Below, piece by piece: positions 13,482 through 20,832 of a stretch of 32,156 nucleotides of DNA (within the stretch, counting starts at the first letter, position 1; the number at the start of each line of letters is the position of its first letter). Origin of the DNA: JAHBNG01 sp039028975 (GTDB lineage: Bacteria; Chloroflexota; Anaerolineae; Caldilineales; Caldilineaceae); contig JBCCHB010000177.1 in NCBI GenBank assembly GCA_039028975.1, positions 1 to 32,156 on the forward strand, in the 5' to 3' direction. Position numbers and translations under genes: made by a program. The notes under the pieces were generated by a model. It was not told the origin of the DNA, did not search any database, and saw only the letters and a list, made by a program, of their open reading frames with translations.

Positions 13482-14333
13482 ATGACATACTTTGGATTCC
13501 TTGCTCTTTTTTTGTTGCCTCCACTTTTTCTTCTTCTGGTTGTATCTTGGCAAGATCACCGAATTGGTAGAGAGGTTCCCCCTAATTTTCGCACTTGGTC
13601 TCCCCGGGTGGTGATTCTCGCCCATATTGTGGTTGCTGTGTTGTACACCACGCCGTGGGACAACTATCTGGTCGCAACCCGAGTTTGGTGGTATGACCCA
13701 GATTTGGTGACGGGGATCCTGATTGGTTGGGTGCCAATTGAGGAGTACACGTTTTTTGTACTACAAACTTTGCTAAGTGGACTTTGGATCGTCTATCTTA
13801 TGCGTCACACTCAGCTATGGCATAACCCTTTTTATGAGAATGTGAGCCAAAATCGAAAGCAAAGGGGGCGATGGATGGTCTTTGCTCTCCTCTTTCTTAT
13901 TTGGATAGTCAGTATTGGATTGTTAACGTTTGGGCAGAAATCCAGCGCCTACCTTGCACTGGAATTGGGTTGGGCGCTTCCGCCTATTCTCTTCCAGATT
14001 TGGTTTGGCGGAGACATTCTCTGGCGCTATCGGCGCCTGGTAACCGTGGGAATCGCTGTGCCGACTATCTATCTCTGCTTAGGCGACGCCATTGCGATTG
14101 GTGCTGGCACGTGGACAATCAGCCCCACCCAATCGACTGGATTGATGGTGGGCAACCTGCCTATCGAAGAGATCCTCTTCTTTCTAATAACGAATACCCT
14201 AGTTGTCTTTGGCATGGTCCTTGTTATGGCCAAAGAGAGCCGAAACCGTGCTCCGCGGCAGCTAATTGATTGGCTGGATCGACTCTTGCAACCCACTCCA
14301 CCGATGATTCAAAGCCAAAGGACGGCCAATTGA
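13482..14333 (+). CDS. crtYcd: Lycopene cyclase, fused CrtYc-CrtYd heterodimer type
   Basis: 283-residue integral membrane lycopene cyclase of the type made from two CrtYc/CrtYd-like halves, as in some archaea, Deinococcus-Thermus and fungi. It closes the psi ends of lycopene to beta-ionone rings. The first half has TPWDNYLVA, a WW pair and WVPIEEYTFF; the second half has GTWTISPTQSTG and LPIEEILFFLITN. These paired domains repeat about 150 residues apart, with roughly seven hydrophobic helices in all. Its TGA overlaps the ATG of the next gene (TGATG), so it is translationally coupled to the CruF-like protein. Whether it acts at one or both ends of lycopene cannot be told. Confidence 0.92.
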   Translation: MTYFGFLALFLLPPLFLLLVVSWQDHRIGREVPPNFRTWSPRVVILAHIVVAVLYTTPWDNYLVATRVWWYDPDLVTGILIGWVPIEEYTFFVLQTLLSGLWIVYLMRHTQLWHNPFYENVSQNRKQRGRWMVFALLFLIWIVSIGLLTFGQKSSAYLALELGWALPPILFQIWFGGDILWRYRRLVTVGIAVPTIYLCLGDAIAIGAGTWTISPTQSTGLMVGNLPIEEILFFLITNTLVVFGMVLVMAKESRNRAPRQLIDWLDRLLQPTPPMIQSQRTAN

Positions 14334-15193
14334 TGGCAAACCGTTTGCTGACACGTTTGGCCGCGCAGGTAACAGAGCGCGGCCTTATCCCTCCCAAAAT
14401 CGGCCCTAAAATCCATCTTGATATTCGCTTGGGTGAACAGCCTTTTCCGGCGGGATTCTTATTTGGACTGTGGCTTCTCTCTATGATTACCCTACCGATT
14501 CTCTGGTGGACATGGGGCGACGCCATCCTACCTTGGGGTGCATCCATTAGCGTATTGCTACAAGGCAGCACGGTGGCGGCTTGTCTTATTGCCAGATGGG
14601 GTGGCGCCAAAGTAGGGCTGATTGGGGGCGTGTTGTTGGTTGGCTCGTGGGCAGCCGAGTGGATAGGCAGTAGTATTGGTTTGCCATTTGGCATCTACCA
14701 CTATACAGATCGACTTCAGCCTCAGGTGGGTGCAGTTCCGTTATTGATTCCTGTTGCTTGGTTTATGATGCTGCCGGTGGCTTGGGCCATTGCGTTCAGA
14801 ATTACGGGCCGAAGCCGGGGATGGTACTTTGTTGTGATCAGCGGGTTGGCATTTACCGCCTGGGATCTATATCTGGATCCACAAATGGTTGATTGGTCAT
14901 TCTGGGAGTGGGCACCGCAGGAGATGCTCTTCGGAGGTTATTTTGGCATCCCCTGGCTCAATTATGCTGGCTGGGCACTTTGCGCCATGCTGCTTACACT
15001 TCTCTGTACCACCGTTGTGGATCTGAAACCCCTGCCTACTGGCTATCTATTGGCCATTTACATTGCCGTCTGGTTGTTGGAAGCAGGAGGGCTATCCATC
15101 ATTTGGGGACAGCCTGGGCCAGCATTTGTCGGATTTGTAGCCATGGGGATTTTTGTGGTGTTGGCCGTTTGTAAACCATCGCTTCCTGACTAG
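14333..15193 (+). CDS. cruF: CruF-like carotenoid 1,2-hydratase (DUF422)
   Basis: Membrane protein of about 286 residues from the carotenoid biosynthesis/bisanhydrobacterioruberin hydratase family (CruF), which adds water to the 1',2' double bond of acyclic carotenoid ends. Recognisable pieces are EWIGSSIGLPFGIYHYTD, the VPLLIPVAWFMM helix, FTAWDLYLDPQMV with two acidic residues, and GGYFGIPWLNYAGW. Seven or eight hydrophobic segments. I prefer the ATG at 14333, which overlaps the cyclase stop; an ATG at 14270 would add 21 residues. Together with the cyclase it suggests a monocyclic carotenoid with a hydroxylated acyclic end, such as a hydroxy-gamma-carotene. No crtB, crtI or glycosyltransferase follows. 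Confidence 0.88.
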   Translation: MANRLLTRLAAQVTERGLIPPKIGPKIHLDIRLGEQPFPAGFLFGLWLLSMITLPILWWTWGDAILPWGASISVLLQGSTVAACLIARWGGAKVGLIGGVLLVGSWAAEWIGSSIGLPFGIYHYTDRLQPQVGAVPLLIPVAWFMMLPVAWAIAFRITGRSRGWYFVVISGLAFTAWDLYLDPQMVDWSFWEWAPQEMLFGGYFGIPWLNYAGWALCAMLLTLLCTTVVDLKPLPTGYLLAIYIAVWLLEAGGLSIIWGQPGPAFVGFVAMGIFVVLAVCKPSLPD

Positions 15194-15328
15194 CGGTCAC
15201 AACGTAGACTTCTCAATCATTTGATAGAACCCCTGGATAAACTGCACAATCAGCCCTAATCTTCACATTGAATCCGATCCAACTACGCCCAAAATCTGCT
15301 GAGAGGATTCTGAATGAAGCTGAGTACG

Positions 15329-16510
15329 CTAATATGCTGTAAAGCCCTTTTCTACCTCATCAACCCGAATCGGCATTCCCTCCTGCGCACTCCGAATCAC
15401 TGCCAGCGTACACTGCACTGCATGGGTACCGTCCCGTCCGTTGTAGCACACTGGCGTGTCAGACAAAATCGCGTCAATCAAGTGGTGGGCTTGGTTGATA
15501 TGTCCTTGGCCATAGTAGCTGATATCCGAGTCCCACACGGTGTCTCCACCTTCATCAAAGCGAAAGCTGAGGCTCTCTTTACCCTCCCGGTGTAGGAGCA
15601 GGTGTACTTGCTCACCGTTCCACAGTAGGTTGTGGCCACCCTCACCAAGCACCTCAATCATGCCCGTTTCGCCCATAATAGCAGTGCTAAAACCGTGCCT
15701 AAAATCGTACTTGCCATTGAGGCGTTCTGCCCTTGTCCAAACCCCTTGTCTATCCCGATCCGTGTAAGTCCAGGTGATGATGGGAATGTCTACCTCAGCT
15801 GTCTCGTAGGGATCATGGTCTGCACCGCTTTGTTTGCTTATATGACCCTGTCGTTCTACGGGAACGGCATAGACCTGCTCGATGGTGGCATCTGCCATCA
15901 GGTATTCGGCTGTGGCAAAAAAGTGAACGGCATGATCAAAGATCCAGGGATAGGCCCCGCCTCCTGACTTTTCGCCATCGAGCCGCCACCGCCTATCGGC
16001 TGGCACCATCTGACGAGTCGTTTCCGAGCGATTGTACCAAGCACCGTGCCTCTGCCTAATCTGAAGCGGTCGCCCAATTTCGCCTGCGTCAATCAACTCG
16101 CGTGCTTTGATGTGTGATGAGAGAAAGACGTATGTCTCCCCTACCATGAGCTTGACACCCTTCTCCTGGGCTACTTGCCAAGCCATTTCTCCTTCAGCAA
16201 CGCTGCGACAAAAGGGCTTCTCACAGTGGATATGTTTGCCCGCCAGCGCGGCTTTGCGGGTCATCTCGGCGTGGAGGAAAGTAGGCGTAGCGATGTCAAT
16301 AATGTCGATATCCGGTTGGCTGAGGAGTTCATCAAAATTACCAAAGATCTGAGGTATGTTGTGCTGCTGGGCAAAGGTCGTGGCTCTTGCTTGGTCCAGA
16401 TCACAGACTGCCACAACCTCTGCATACGGATGGGTTTTGTAGCCGCGAATGTGGGCTGTAGCAGCGAGACCGACGCCGACAATGGCGGCTTGTAGACGAC
16501 GATTGTTCAT
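15329..16510 (-). CDS. Gfo/Idh/MocA family oxidoreductase
   Basis: 393-residue NAD(P)-dependent oxidoreductase of the Gfo/Idh/MocA family, which oxidises or reduces sugars, inositols or related alcohols. The N-terminal Rossmann motif is IVGVGLAATAHIRGY (not the textbook GxGxxG), followed by VCDLD and the ATPTFLHAEM loop, then the catalytic Lys in HCEKPFCRSVAEGE. The C-terminal half forms the substrate domain, with GGAYPWIFDHAVH providing likely active-site His/Asp residues. GGAGAG lies upstream of the ATG. A 20-bp sequence holding two TATACT boxes lies 30 bp upstream and is duplicated 113 bp further. Substrate unknown. Confidence 0.92.
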   Translation of the reverse strand: MNNRRLQAAIVGVGLAATAHIRGYKTHPYAEVVAVCDLDQARATTFAQQHNIPQIFGNFDELLSQPDIDIIDIATPTFLHAEMTRKAALAGKHIHCEKPFCRSVAEGEMAWQVAQEKGVKLMVGETYVFLSSHIKARELIDAGEIGRPLQIRQRHGAWYNRSETTRQMVPADRRWRLDGEKSGGGAYPWIFDHAVHFFATAEYLMADATIEQVYAVPVERQGHISKQSGADHDPYETAEVDIPIITWTYTDRDRQGVWTRAERLNGKYDFRHGFSTAIMGETGMIEVLGEGGHNLLWNGEQVHLLLHREGKESLSFRFDEGGDTVWDSDISYYGQGHINQAHHLIDAILSDTPVCYNGRDGTHAVQCTLAVIRSAQEGMPIRVDEVEKGFTAY

Positions 16511-16538
16511 ATATTTGCTCTCCTTAGAAACTTTGCTC

Positions 16539-16671
16539 TAGTATAGGAAAGTATAAAATTACCCGAGTAGCTTCGCATAGATAACTCGTGCTTAGTGCTT
16601 TGGGGCTGAGTTATGGACTCCATGGGTACGGTTGGGCGAAGCCCTTTTTGATAGTATAGGAAAGTATAAAA
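16539..16671 (-). promoter_or_regulatory. Duplicated 20-bp promoter-like sequence upstream of the oxidoreductase
   Basis: TAGTATAGGAAAGTATAAAA occurs identically at 16539-16558 and 16652-16671. On the minus strand each copy contains TATACT twice, 10 bp apart, resembling -10 boxes. The nearer copy is about 30 bp from the oxidoreductase start. The 93 bp between the copies may be an insertion that duplicated its target, or the copies may be tandem promoters or binding sites. Confidence 0.5.
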
Positions 16672-16756
16672 CTCGACCCCGAAATATGGCTAAACTCTAG
16701 CTGAATGCTGACGGCTGATTAGCTGAAAGCTTTTTTGTCGGTTACTCCTTAGACGG

Positions 16757-16831
16757 CCAGAAAAGTTCTGTCCTCTCTTCTCGGACTAACCAGAGTGGAG
16801 TTGGTCAAGAACCGGGACAAGACTTTTCTGG
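16757..16831. repeat. Long imperfect hairpin
   Basis: CCAGAAAAGTTCTGTCC (16757-16773) faces GGACAAGACTTTTCTGG (16815-16831), pairing at 15 of 17 positions with one two-base swap. The complementarity continues inward more loosely to a short central loop near 16795. It has no T-tract on either side, so a terminator is unlikely. It could be a miniature element or a structured transcript. Confidence 0.55.
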
Positions 16832-16904
16832 TGAAGTCTACCGTAGAGCCTATCACTCTCGTCATGAATTCGACAAATCTGATCAATTTATGGGACGTTT
16901 GGGT

Positions 16905-17052
16905 TGGGTTTGAGGGTGCGTTTTAGTTTGGGGGTACAAGAGTGCGTCGCACTGTTCAATTGCGGATGGGCGCTTGGATCTGTCTCTGAACAGTGCGACG
17001 CACTCGACTGGCTACATTCTCGCCCCGAAACCCAAAGGCACCCTGGGTTTGA
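16905..17052. mobile_element. MITE-like 130-bp palindromic element with 9-bp flanking repeats
   Basis: The 9-bp sequence TGGGTTTGA occurs at 16905-16913 and 17044-17052, flanking a 130-bp palindrome (16914-17043). Its ends pair over about 21 bp (GGGTGC... with ...GGCACCC, a few mismatches), and inside is a perfect 19-bp inverted repeat, GAGTGCGTCGCACTGTTCA at 16940-16958 and its complement at 16987-17005, around a 28-nt loop. There is no coding capacity. The form fits a non-autonomous transposable element with target-site duplication. A third TGGGTTTGA at 17056-17064 weakens the duplication argument a little. The insertion ends just before the -35 of the next gene's promoter. Confidence 0.68.
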
Positions 17053-17060
17053 AACTGGGT

Positions 17061-17088
17061 TTGAACTGATGGATATGTGCGCTATAAT
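17061..17088 (+). promoter_or_regulatory. Candidate promoter of the GNAT-hydrolase fusion gene
   Basis: TTGAAC (17061-17066) and TATAAT (17083-17088) are 16 bp apart. The -35 lies within or just beside the flanking repeat of the MITE-like element, so the element's arrival may have reshaped the promoter. The leader would be about 100 nt. Confidence 0.5.
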
Positions 17089-17194
17089 TGGAGTTATGAT
17101 TTCCACCTTACAGGACATTCTATACTGGCGGTTGTGATAAATTAGCACCGCTACCTGAGAAAAAAGCGTTAGTTTATGCGGAGCCTGAGTATAT

Positions 17195-19063
17195 ATGAGC
17201 AACGACTTGCCCAAACAACAACTCAAAATGCAGTGGCCTGAACACCTGCTCAACTCACCACCAGATGTTCAGGTGCCTGATGGTTATATCCTTCGCACCT
17301 ATCAGCCTGGAGATGAACCAGGTTTCTATAGGGTGATGGACTTGGCCGGTTTTACGAATTGGGACGATGAGACGTTACGCCCTTGGTTATCTAAAATTCT
17401 GCCTGACGGCTGGTTTCTGGTTGTGCATGAAGAGACCCGTAAGATCGTTGCCACGGCCATGACTAACCACAATCCGAGCGACCTGCACCCCTTTGCCGGG
17501 GAACTTGGTTGGGTGGCTGGCCATCCCGAACACAAGGGCAAAGGGCTAGGCATGGCCGTCTGTGGCTCCGTTGTAAGCCGATTGCTTCAAGGAGGCTATG
17601 AGCATATTTATCTCAATACAGATGATTGGCGACTTCCGGCAATTACGGTGTACTTGCGTTTGGGCTGGGTGCCGTTTCTATACGCACCAGATATGGAGGG
17701 ACGCTGGAAAGCGGTCTGCCAGAACCTGGATTGGCCCTTCACTCCCCACGAGTGGCCCCATGCTCCAGAAGAGGCGCGTTCAACAAGTTCACCAGAAGAC
17801 CGGGCGATTTTACCCAACGTCCAGCCTCAGGATGTCGGACTTTCCCCGAGAAGGCTCAAACGCATCCAGTCGGCAATGCAGAGACATGTCGATGACGGAG
17901 TGGTGCCGGGCCTGCTGACCATGCTTGTTCGGCATGGTCAAGTAGGATATGTAGAAGGCTTTGGCATGGCGGATATTGAAACGGCCAAACCGATCCAAGA
18001 AGATACCATATTCCGGCTCCAATCGATGTCCAAACCTGTCACCTGTGCGGCAGTGATGATGCTCTATGAGGAGGGATACTTTAAGCTGAGCGATCCTGTC
18101 TCTAACTTTATTCCTGAGTTTCGCGATATTCACGTCGGGATCGATCAAGTCAACGAGAAAAGTGGAAAGACCGAGATGGAGCTGGTTACGCCAGAACGGG
18201 AAATGACGATCCATCACCTGTTGACCCACCGATCTGGACTTGTCTATCCAAATCCAGAAGGTTCCACGGCTGAGCGTTTATTGGGAGACCTTTTTGAAAA
18301 GCAGGACCCGGTTGAGGACGCCGGTGGCAATACGGTTCACTATCGTACTGCAGATGAGACACTCCACCAGTGGATTCAACGTCTGACAAAAGTACCCCTC
18401 GCCCATCATCCTGGGACAACAATGCATTACGGCCTCTCTATTGATGTGCTTGGGTATCTGGTTGAGGTGCTTTCTGGACACTCATTTGATGCTTTTCTAA
18501 AAAAGCGCATCTTTGAACCATTGGGCATGAAGGACACCGATTTCTATGTCCCATCGGAGAAGATTGAACGTCTATCTACTATGTATTGTACGGGCGCGGA
18601 TAACACCTTCCAGGTTGCGGACCGAGGTGAAACCAGTTCATGGGCCAAGCCAAAGAAGTTCCTCTCTGGTGGTGGCGGACCAGGTTGGGGCCTAGTTGGA
18701 ACGGCACCTGATTACGCCCGCTTTGCCCAAATGCTTCTAAACAACGGAGAGCTAGATGGAGAACGCCTGCTGAGCCGAAAGACCGTGGAGATCATGACCA
18801 TCAACCATCTACCGGCTGATACACACCTGACTGGCTTTGCTGGGTACGGTTTAGGTCTTGGGTTTTGGCGCATGATGGACTTTGCCCAAGCACAAAGAAT
18901 GAGTTCGCCCGGCAGCTTTGGCTGGGATGGAGGGGCGGGCACCCGATTTTGGATCGATCCGCAAGAGAAGATGATTTGTATGATCATGGCCCAATACATT
19001 GGTGGCCCTTGGGTCGCCCAAGAGCAGTTTCCAGTGTTGGCCTATCAAGCAATTGATGACTGA
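17195..19063 (+). CDS. Fusion of GNAT acetyltransferase and beta-lactamase-like serine hydrolase
   Basis: 622-residue two-domain protein without a signal peptide. Residues about 27-170 form a GNAT acetyltransferase fold, with the acetyl-CoA pyrophosphate loop HKGKGLGMAVCG preceded by the strand ELGWVAGHP, and NTDDWRLPAITVYLRLGW as the late motif. Residues about 225-620 form a class C beta-lactamase/esterase (family VIII esterase-like) domain: nucleophile Ser277 and Lys280 in SMSK, Tyr412 in HYGLSIDVLG as the second catalytic motif, and a WDGGAGT segment near the C-terminus. GGAG lies 11 nt before the ATG. A cytoplasmic hydrolase joined to an acetyltransferase suggests serial processing of one small molecule rather than antibiotic resistance. 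The PhyH genes follow directly. Domain calls are firm, the role unknown. Confidence 0.87.
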   Translation: MSNDLPKQQLKMQWPEHLLNSPPDVQVPDGYILRTYQPGDEPGFYRVMDLAGFTNWDDETLRPWLSKILPDGWFLVVHEETRKIVATAMTNHNPSDLHPFAGELGWVAGHPEHKGKGLGMAVCGSVVSRLLQGGYEHIYLNTDDWRLPAITVYLRLGWVPFLYAPDMEGRWKAVCQNLDWPFTPHEWPHAPEEARSTSSPEDRAILPNVQPQDVGLSPRRLKRIQSAMQRHVDDGVVPGLLTMLVRHGQVGYVEGFGMADIETAKPIQEDTIFRLQSMSKPVTCAAVMMLYEEGYFKLSDPVSNFIPEFRDIHVGIDQVNEKSGKTEMELVTPEREMTIHHLLTHRSGLVYPNPEGSTAERLLGDLFEKQDPVEDAGGNTVHYRTADETLHQWIQRLTKVPLAHHPGTTMHYGLSIDVLGYLVEVLSGHSFDAFLKKRIFEPLGMKDTDFYVPSEKIERLSTMYCTGADNTFQVADRGETSSWAKPKKFLSGGGGPGWGLVGTAPDYARFAQMLLNNGELDGERLLSRKTVEIMTINHLPADTHLTGFAGYGLGLGFWRMMDFAQAQRMSSPGSFGWDGGAGTRFWIDPQEKMICMIMAQYIGGPWVAQEQFPVLAYQAIDD

Positions 19064-19078
19064 AGACAGTCTAAGATT

Positions 19079-19106
19079 AAACCCCAGATAACAAACCCCA
19101 AATAAC
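19079..19106 (+). repeat. 14-bp tandem duplication before a phyH ribosome site
   Basis: AAACCCCAGATAAC is followed directly by AAACCCCAAATAAC, differing at one base. It lies between the stop of the fusion gene and the strong AGGAGG site of the next gene and may modulate spacing or structure in the mRNA. Confidence 0.6.
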
Positions 19107-19123
19107 GAATAGGAGGTTATCCA

Positions 19124-20059
19124 ATGACGCAAGCTTTACCCCAACCGACTACCGACATGCCGACTGCCAGAGCTAATCTGGACGAATTTGGTTACTGTCT
19201 ACTTGCCAATGCGCTCTCAGACACAGAAGTGGCCGCAGTACGCGGACGCCTGGAGGAACAGGCTGCGGCCGAGCGCCAGCAAGATATGGCTTATCGGGAT
19301 GCGGGGCCGAATGCTACAGGTGTCAACCAGCGACTCTGGTTCTTGGTCAACAAGGGTCAGGCCTTCCGGGATCTGCTGCTCCATCAACGGGTGCGGGAAT
19401 TGGTCGGCCACGTTTTAGGAGATGAGTACCTCTTATCTAGTTATACGGCCAATATTGCCAATCCTGGCGGTATCATGGAATTCCACACAGACCAGTGGTG
19501 GATGCCAATGCCTACTGCCACAGGCCATGCTGTTGTTAAGCCTGGCTCGATGACTCGGGCTGCGTTTCGTGGTCACCATTTAAAAGAAGTGAAGGTAGAG
19601 CGTCCGGCCATGATGCCACCACCAATGGCCTGCAATGTCATGTGGATGCTGACCGATTTTACCGCGGAGAATGGGGCCACCCACGTCGTACCGGGCAGTC
19701 ATCATTCAGGACGCCAGCCTGATGCAGAACTGGACGTGGATGCCAACTGGGTGCCTGGGGTTGCCCCTGCGGGGACAGCCATGGTCTTTGAAGGGCGAAT
19801 CTGGCACAGCACTGGCGCCAACGTGAGCGACTCACCCCGCATGGGCGCGCTGACCTACTTCTGTGCGCCCATGGTACGGCAGCAGGAGAATCTCACCGTT
19901 GGCACTGATCCGGAGATACTAAAGGATGCGCCGCAGGAATTATTAGATCTGCTCGGTTTCAAATTGTGGCAGGGATATGGTCGGATCGGTAACCCCAAAG
20001 ATACACATATTCAGCCTGGGCAGAGTGCACTGGGCGAATTACATTTAGAGACGGTATGA
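19124..20059 (+). CDS. Phytanoyl-CoA dioxygenase (PhyH) family protein, copy 1
   Basis: 311-residue Fe(II)/2-oxoglutarate-dependent oxygenase of the PhyH family; these hydroxylate varied small molecules, with succinate and CO2 as co-products. The iron-binding triad is visible: His121 and Asp123 in FHTDQWW, and His228 in IWHSTG. THVVPGSHHSGRQ is the typical PhyH segment between them. AGGAGG lies 8 nt before the ATG. It follows the GNAT-hydrolase fusion after 60 bp on the same strand, so co-transcription is likely. It is well diverged from the other two PhyH proteins of this cluster, suggesting different substrates. The true substrate is unknown, and a phytanoyl-CoA role should not be assumed. 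Confidence 0.9.
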   Translation: MTQALPQPTTDMPTARANLDEFGYCLLANALSDTEVAAVRGRLEEQAAAERQQDMAYRDAGPNATGVNQRLWFLVNKGQAFRDLLLHQRVRELVGHVLGDEYLLSSYTANIANPGGIMEFHTDQWWMPMPTATGHAVVKPGSMTRAAFRGHHLKEVKVERPAMMPPPMACNVMWMLTDFTAENGATHVVPGSHHSGRQPDAELDVDANWVPGVAPAGTAMVFEGRIWHSTGANVSDSPRMGALTYFCAPMVRQQENLTVGTDPEILKDAPQELLDLLGFKLWQGYGRIGNPKDTHIQPGQSALGELHLETV

Positions 20060-20334
20060 CAAGTGCCTTAATAAGTCTGTCGCTCTCGAGCGGCTTACCC
20101 TACTTGAATCGCTTGGTATCGATCTGACGTCTTACGTCTAAATAGGTATTCGCAAACTTCATACATTAGTTACAGATTAGCTGGTTCACACAGACGGCGC
20201 TGAAATGGTATCCCGATGGGGCCTCCGGGTACGATTTGTAGATTGTCCAATTGGTTAGCCATTTGGGGAGCGAACGATAGAGGGATAGAGTATGATAACA
20301 AATGATACGACAAAATACCTGTTAGAGGTGTTTG
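20060..20334. other. 275-bp spacer with a small hairpin
   Basis: No gene is supported. The most structured part is GGTATCCCG (20207-20215) facing CGGGTAC (20226-20232) with one bulged base. The minus strand is open for a short stretch (about 20170-20270) that would read NLQIVPGGPIGIPFQRRL; this could be the end of a lost gene, but I recognise no family. Confidence 0.4.
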
Positions 20335-20832
20335 ATGGTTGAAATCAAGGTCCGCCCACTGAGGCTCGACGATCATGTCGGCGTTAGCGCTGTTGATGAG
20401 GCTACACAGAAGCAATATCTTGGCAATGCGTGGGATATACTGTCAGACTTGGAGAAAGATGCACATCTAACTTCCCGTGGGTCTGAGTTCGCCATGAACA
20501 TAGCCACAGGTTATGGTTATGTGGCAGTAAATGTCGCAGAATTTGCAGATGAACATATACTTGGCTTCGTATTGGCCTACGAAGCGCTGCCATTTCGAGA
20601 CCATGTCTACATACGATATATTGCCATCCATCCTGAGTATCAAGCCAGGGGCATAGGGGGATTGTTGTATAAAGCAGTCATAGAGAAAGCCGAACAAAAT
20701 GGCATTTCGAAGATCGCAACATTAATCAACCTAGATAATCCAGAGTCAATGAAGCTTCACGAGAAGGTGGGCTTTAAATTAATTACCCGTAAAGAGGCGA
20801 TCTTACCGCTCGGAGAGGATTATAGATCATGA
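20335..20832 (+). CDS. GNAT family N-acetyltransferase
   Basis: About 165-residue single-domain GNAT protein, which transfers an acetyl group from acetyl-CoA to an amine. The core motif A is YIRYIAIHPEYQARGIGGLLYKAVIEKA, with the acetyl-CoA loop QARGIG; motif B, LINLDNPESMKLHEKVGFK, is also typical. The ATG at 20335 is preferred over the TTG at 20332, with GAGGTG upstream. Its stop overlaps the start of the next PhyH gene (ATGA), so the two are translationally coupled, implying that they act on the same compound or are needed in matched amounts. Confidence 0.92.
   Translation: MVEIKVRPLRLDDHVGVSAVDEATQKQYLGNAWDILSDLEKDAHLTSRGSEFAMNIATGYGYVAVNVAEFADEHILGFVLAYEALPFRDHVYIRYIAIHPEYQARGIGGLLYKAVIEKAEQNGISKIATLINLDNPESMKLHEKVGFKLITRKEAILPLGEDYRS

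Larger units (their letters stand above)
16511..17194. other. 684-bp gene-free region packed with repeats
   Basis: This spacer between divergent genes contains no credible coding region. In order it holds two copies of a 20-bp promoter-like sequence (16539-16558, 16652-16671), a 7-bp inverted repeat ATAACTC/GAGTTAT (16581-16587, 16608-16614), a small GGGC-GAA-GCCC hairpin with a T-run (16634-16649), a long imperfect hairpin (16757-16831), a MITE-like 130-bp palindrome with apparent 9-bp duplications (16905-17052), and a promoter candidate (17061-17088) for the plus-strand gene. Confidence 0.7.

Noticed and set aside
15310..15325. GAAGCTGAGTACG as another copy of the palindromic repeat
   Set aside because: Only about a dozen bases resemble the right end and no matching left arm is present.
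17168..17194. GCGGAGCCTGAGTATAT before the fusion gene as a copy of the palindromic repeat
   Set aside because: Only the right end matches; the left arm is not recognisable, and GGAG here is explained as the ribosome site.
17195..19063. The beta-lactamase-like domain as an antibiotic resistance gene
   Set aside because: No signal peptide, a fused GNAT domain and esterase-like motifs make a metabolic role more likely.
20170..20415. Minus-strand open frame ending NLQIVPGGPIGIPFQRRL
   Set aside because: It overlaps the GNAT gene, has no recognisable family or ribosome site; a short remnant of a lost gene remains possible but cannot be supported.
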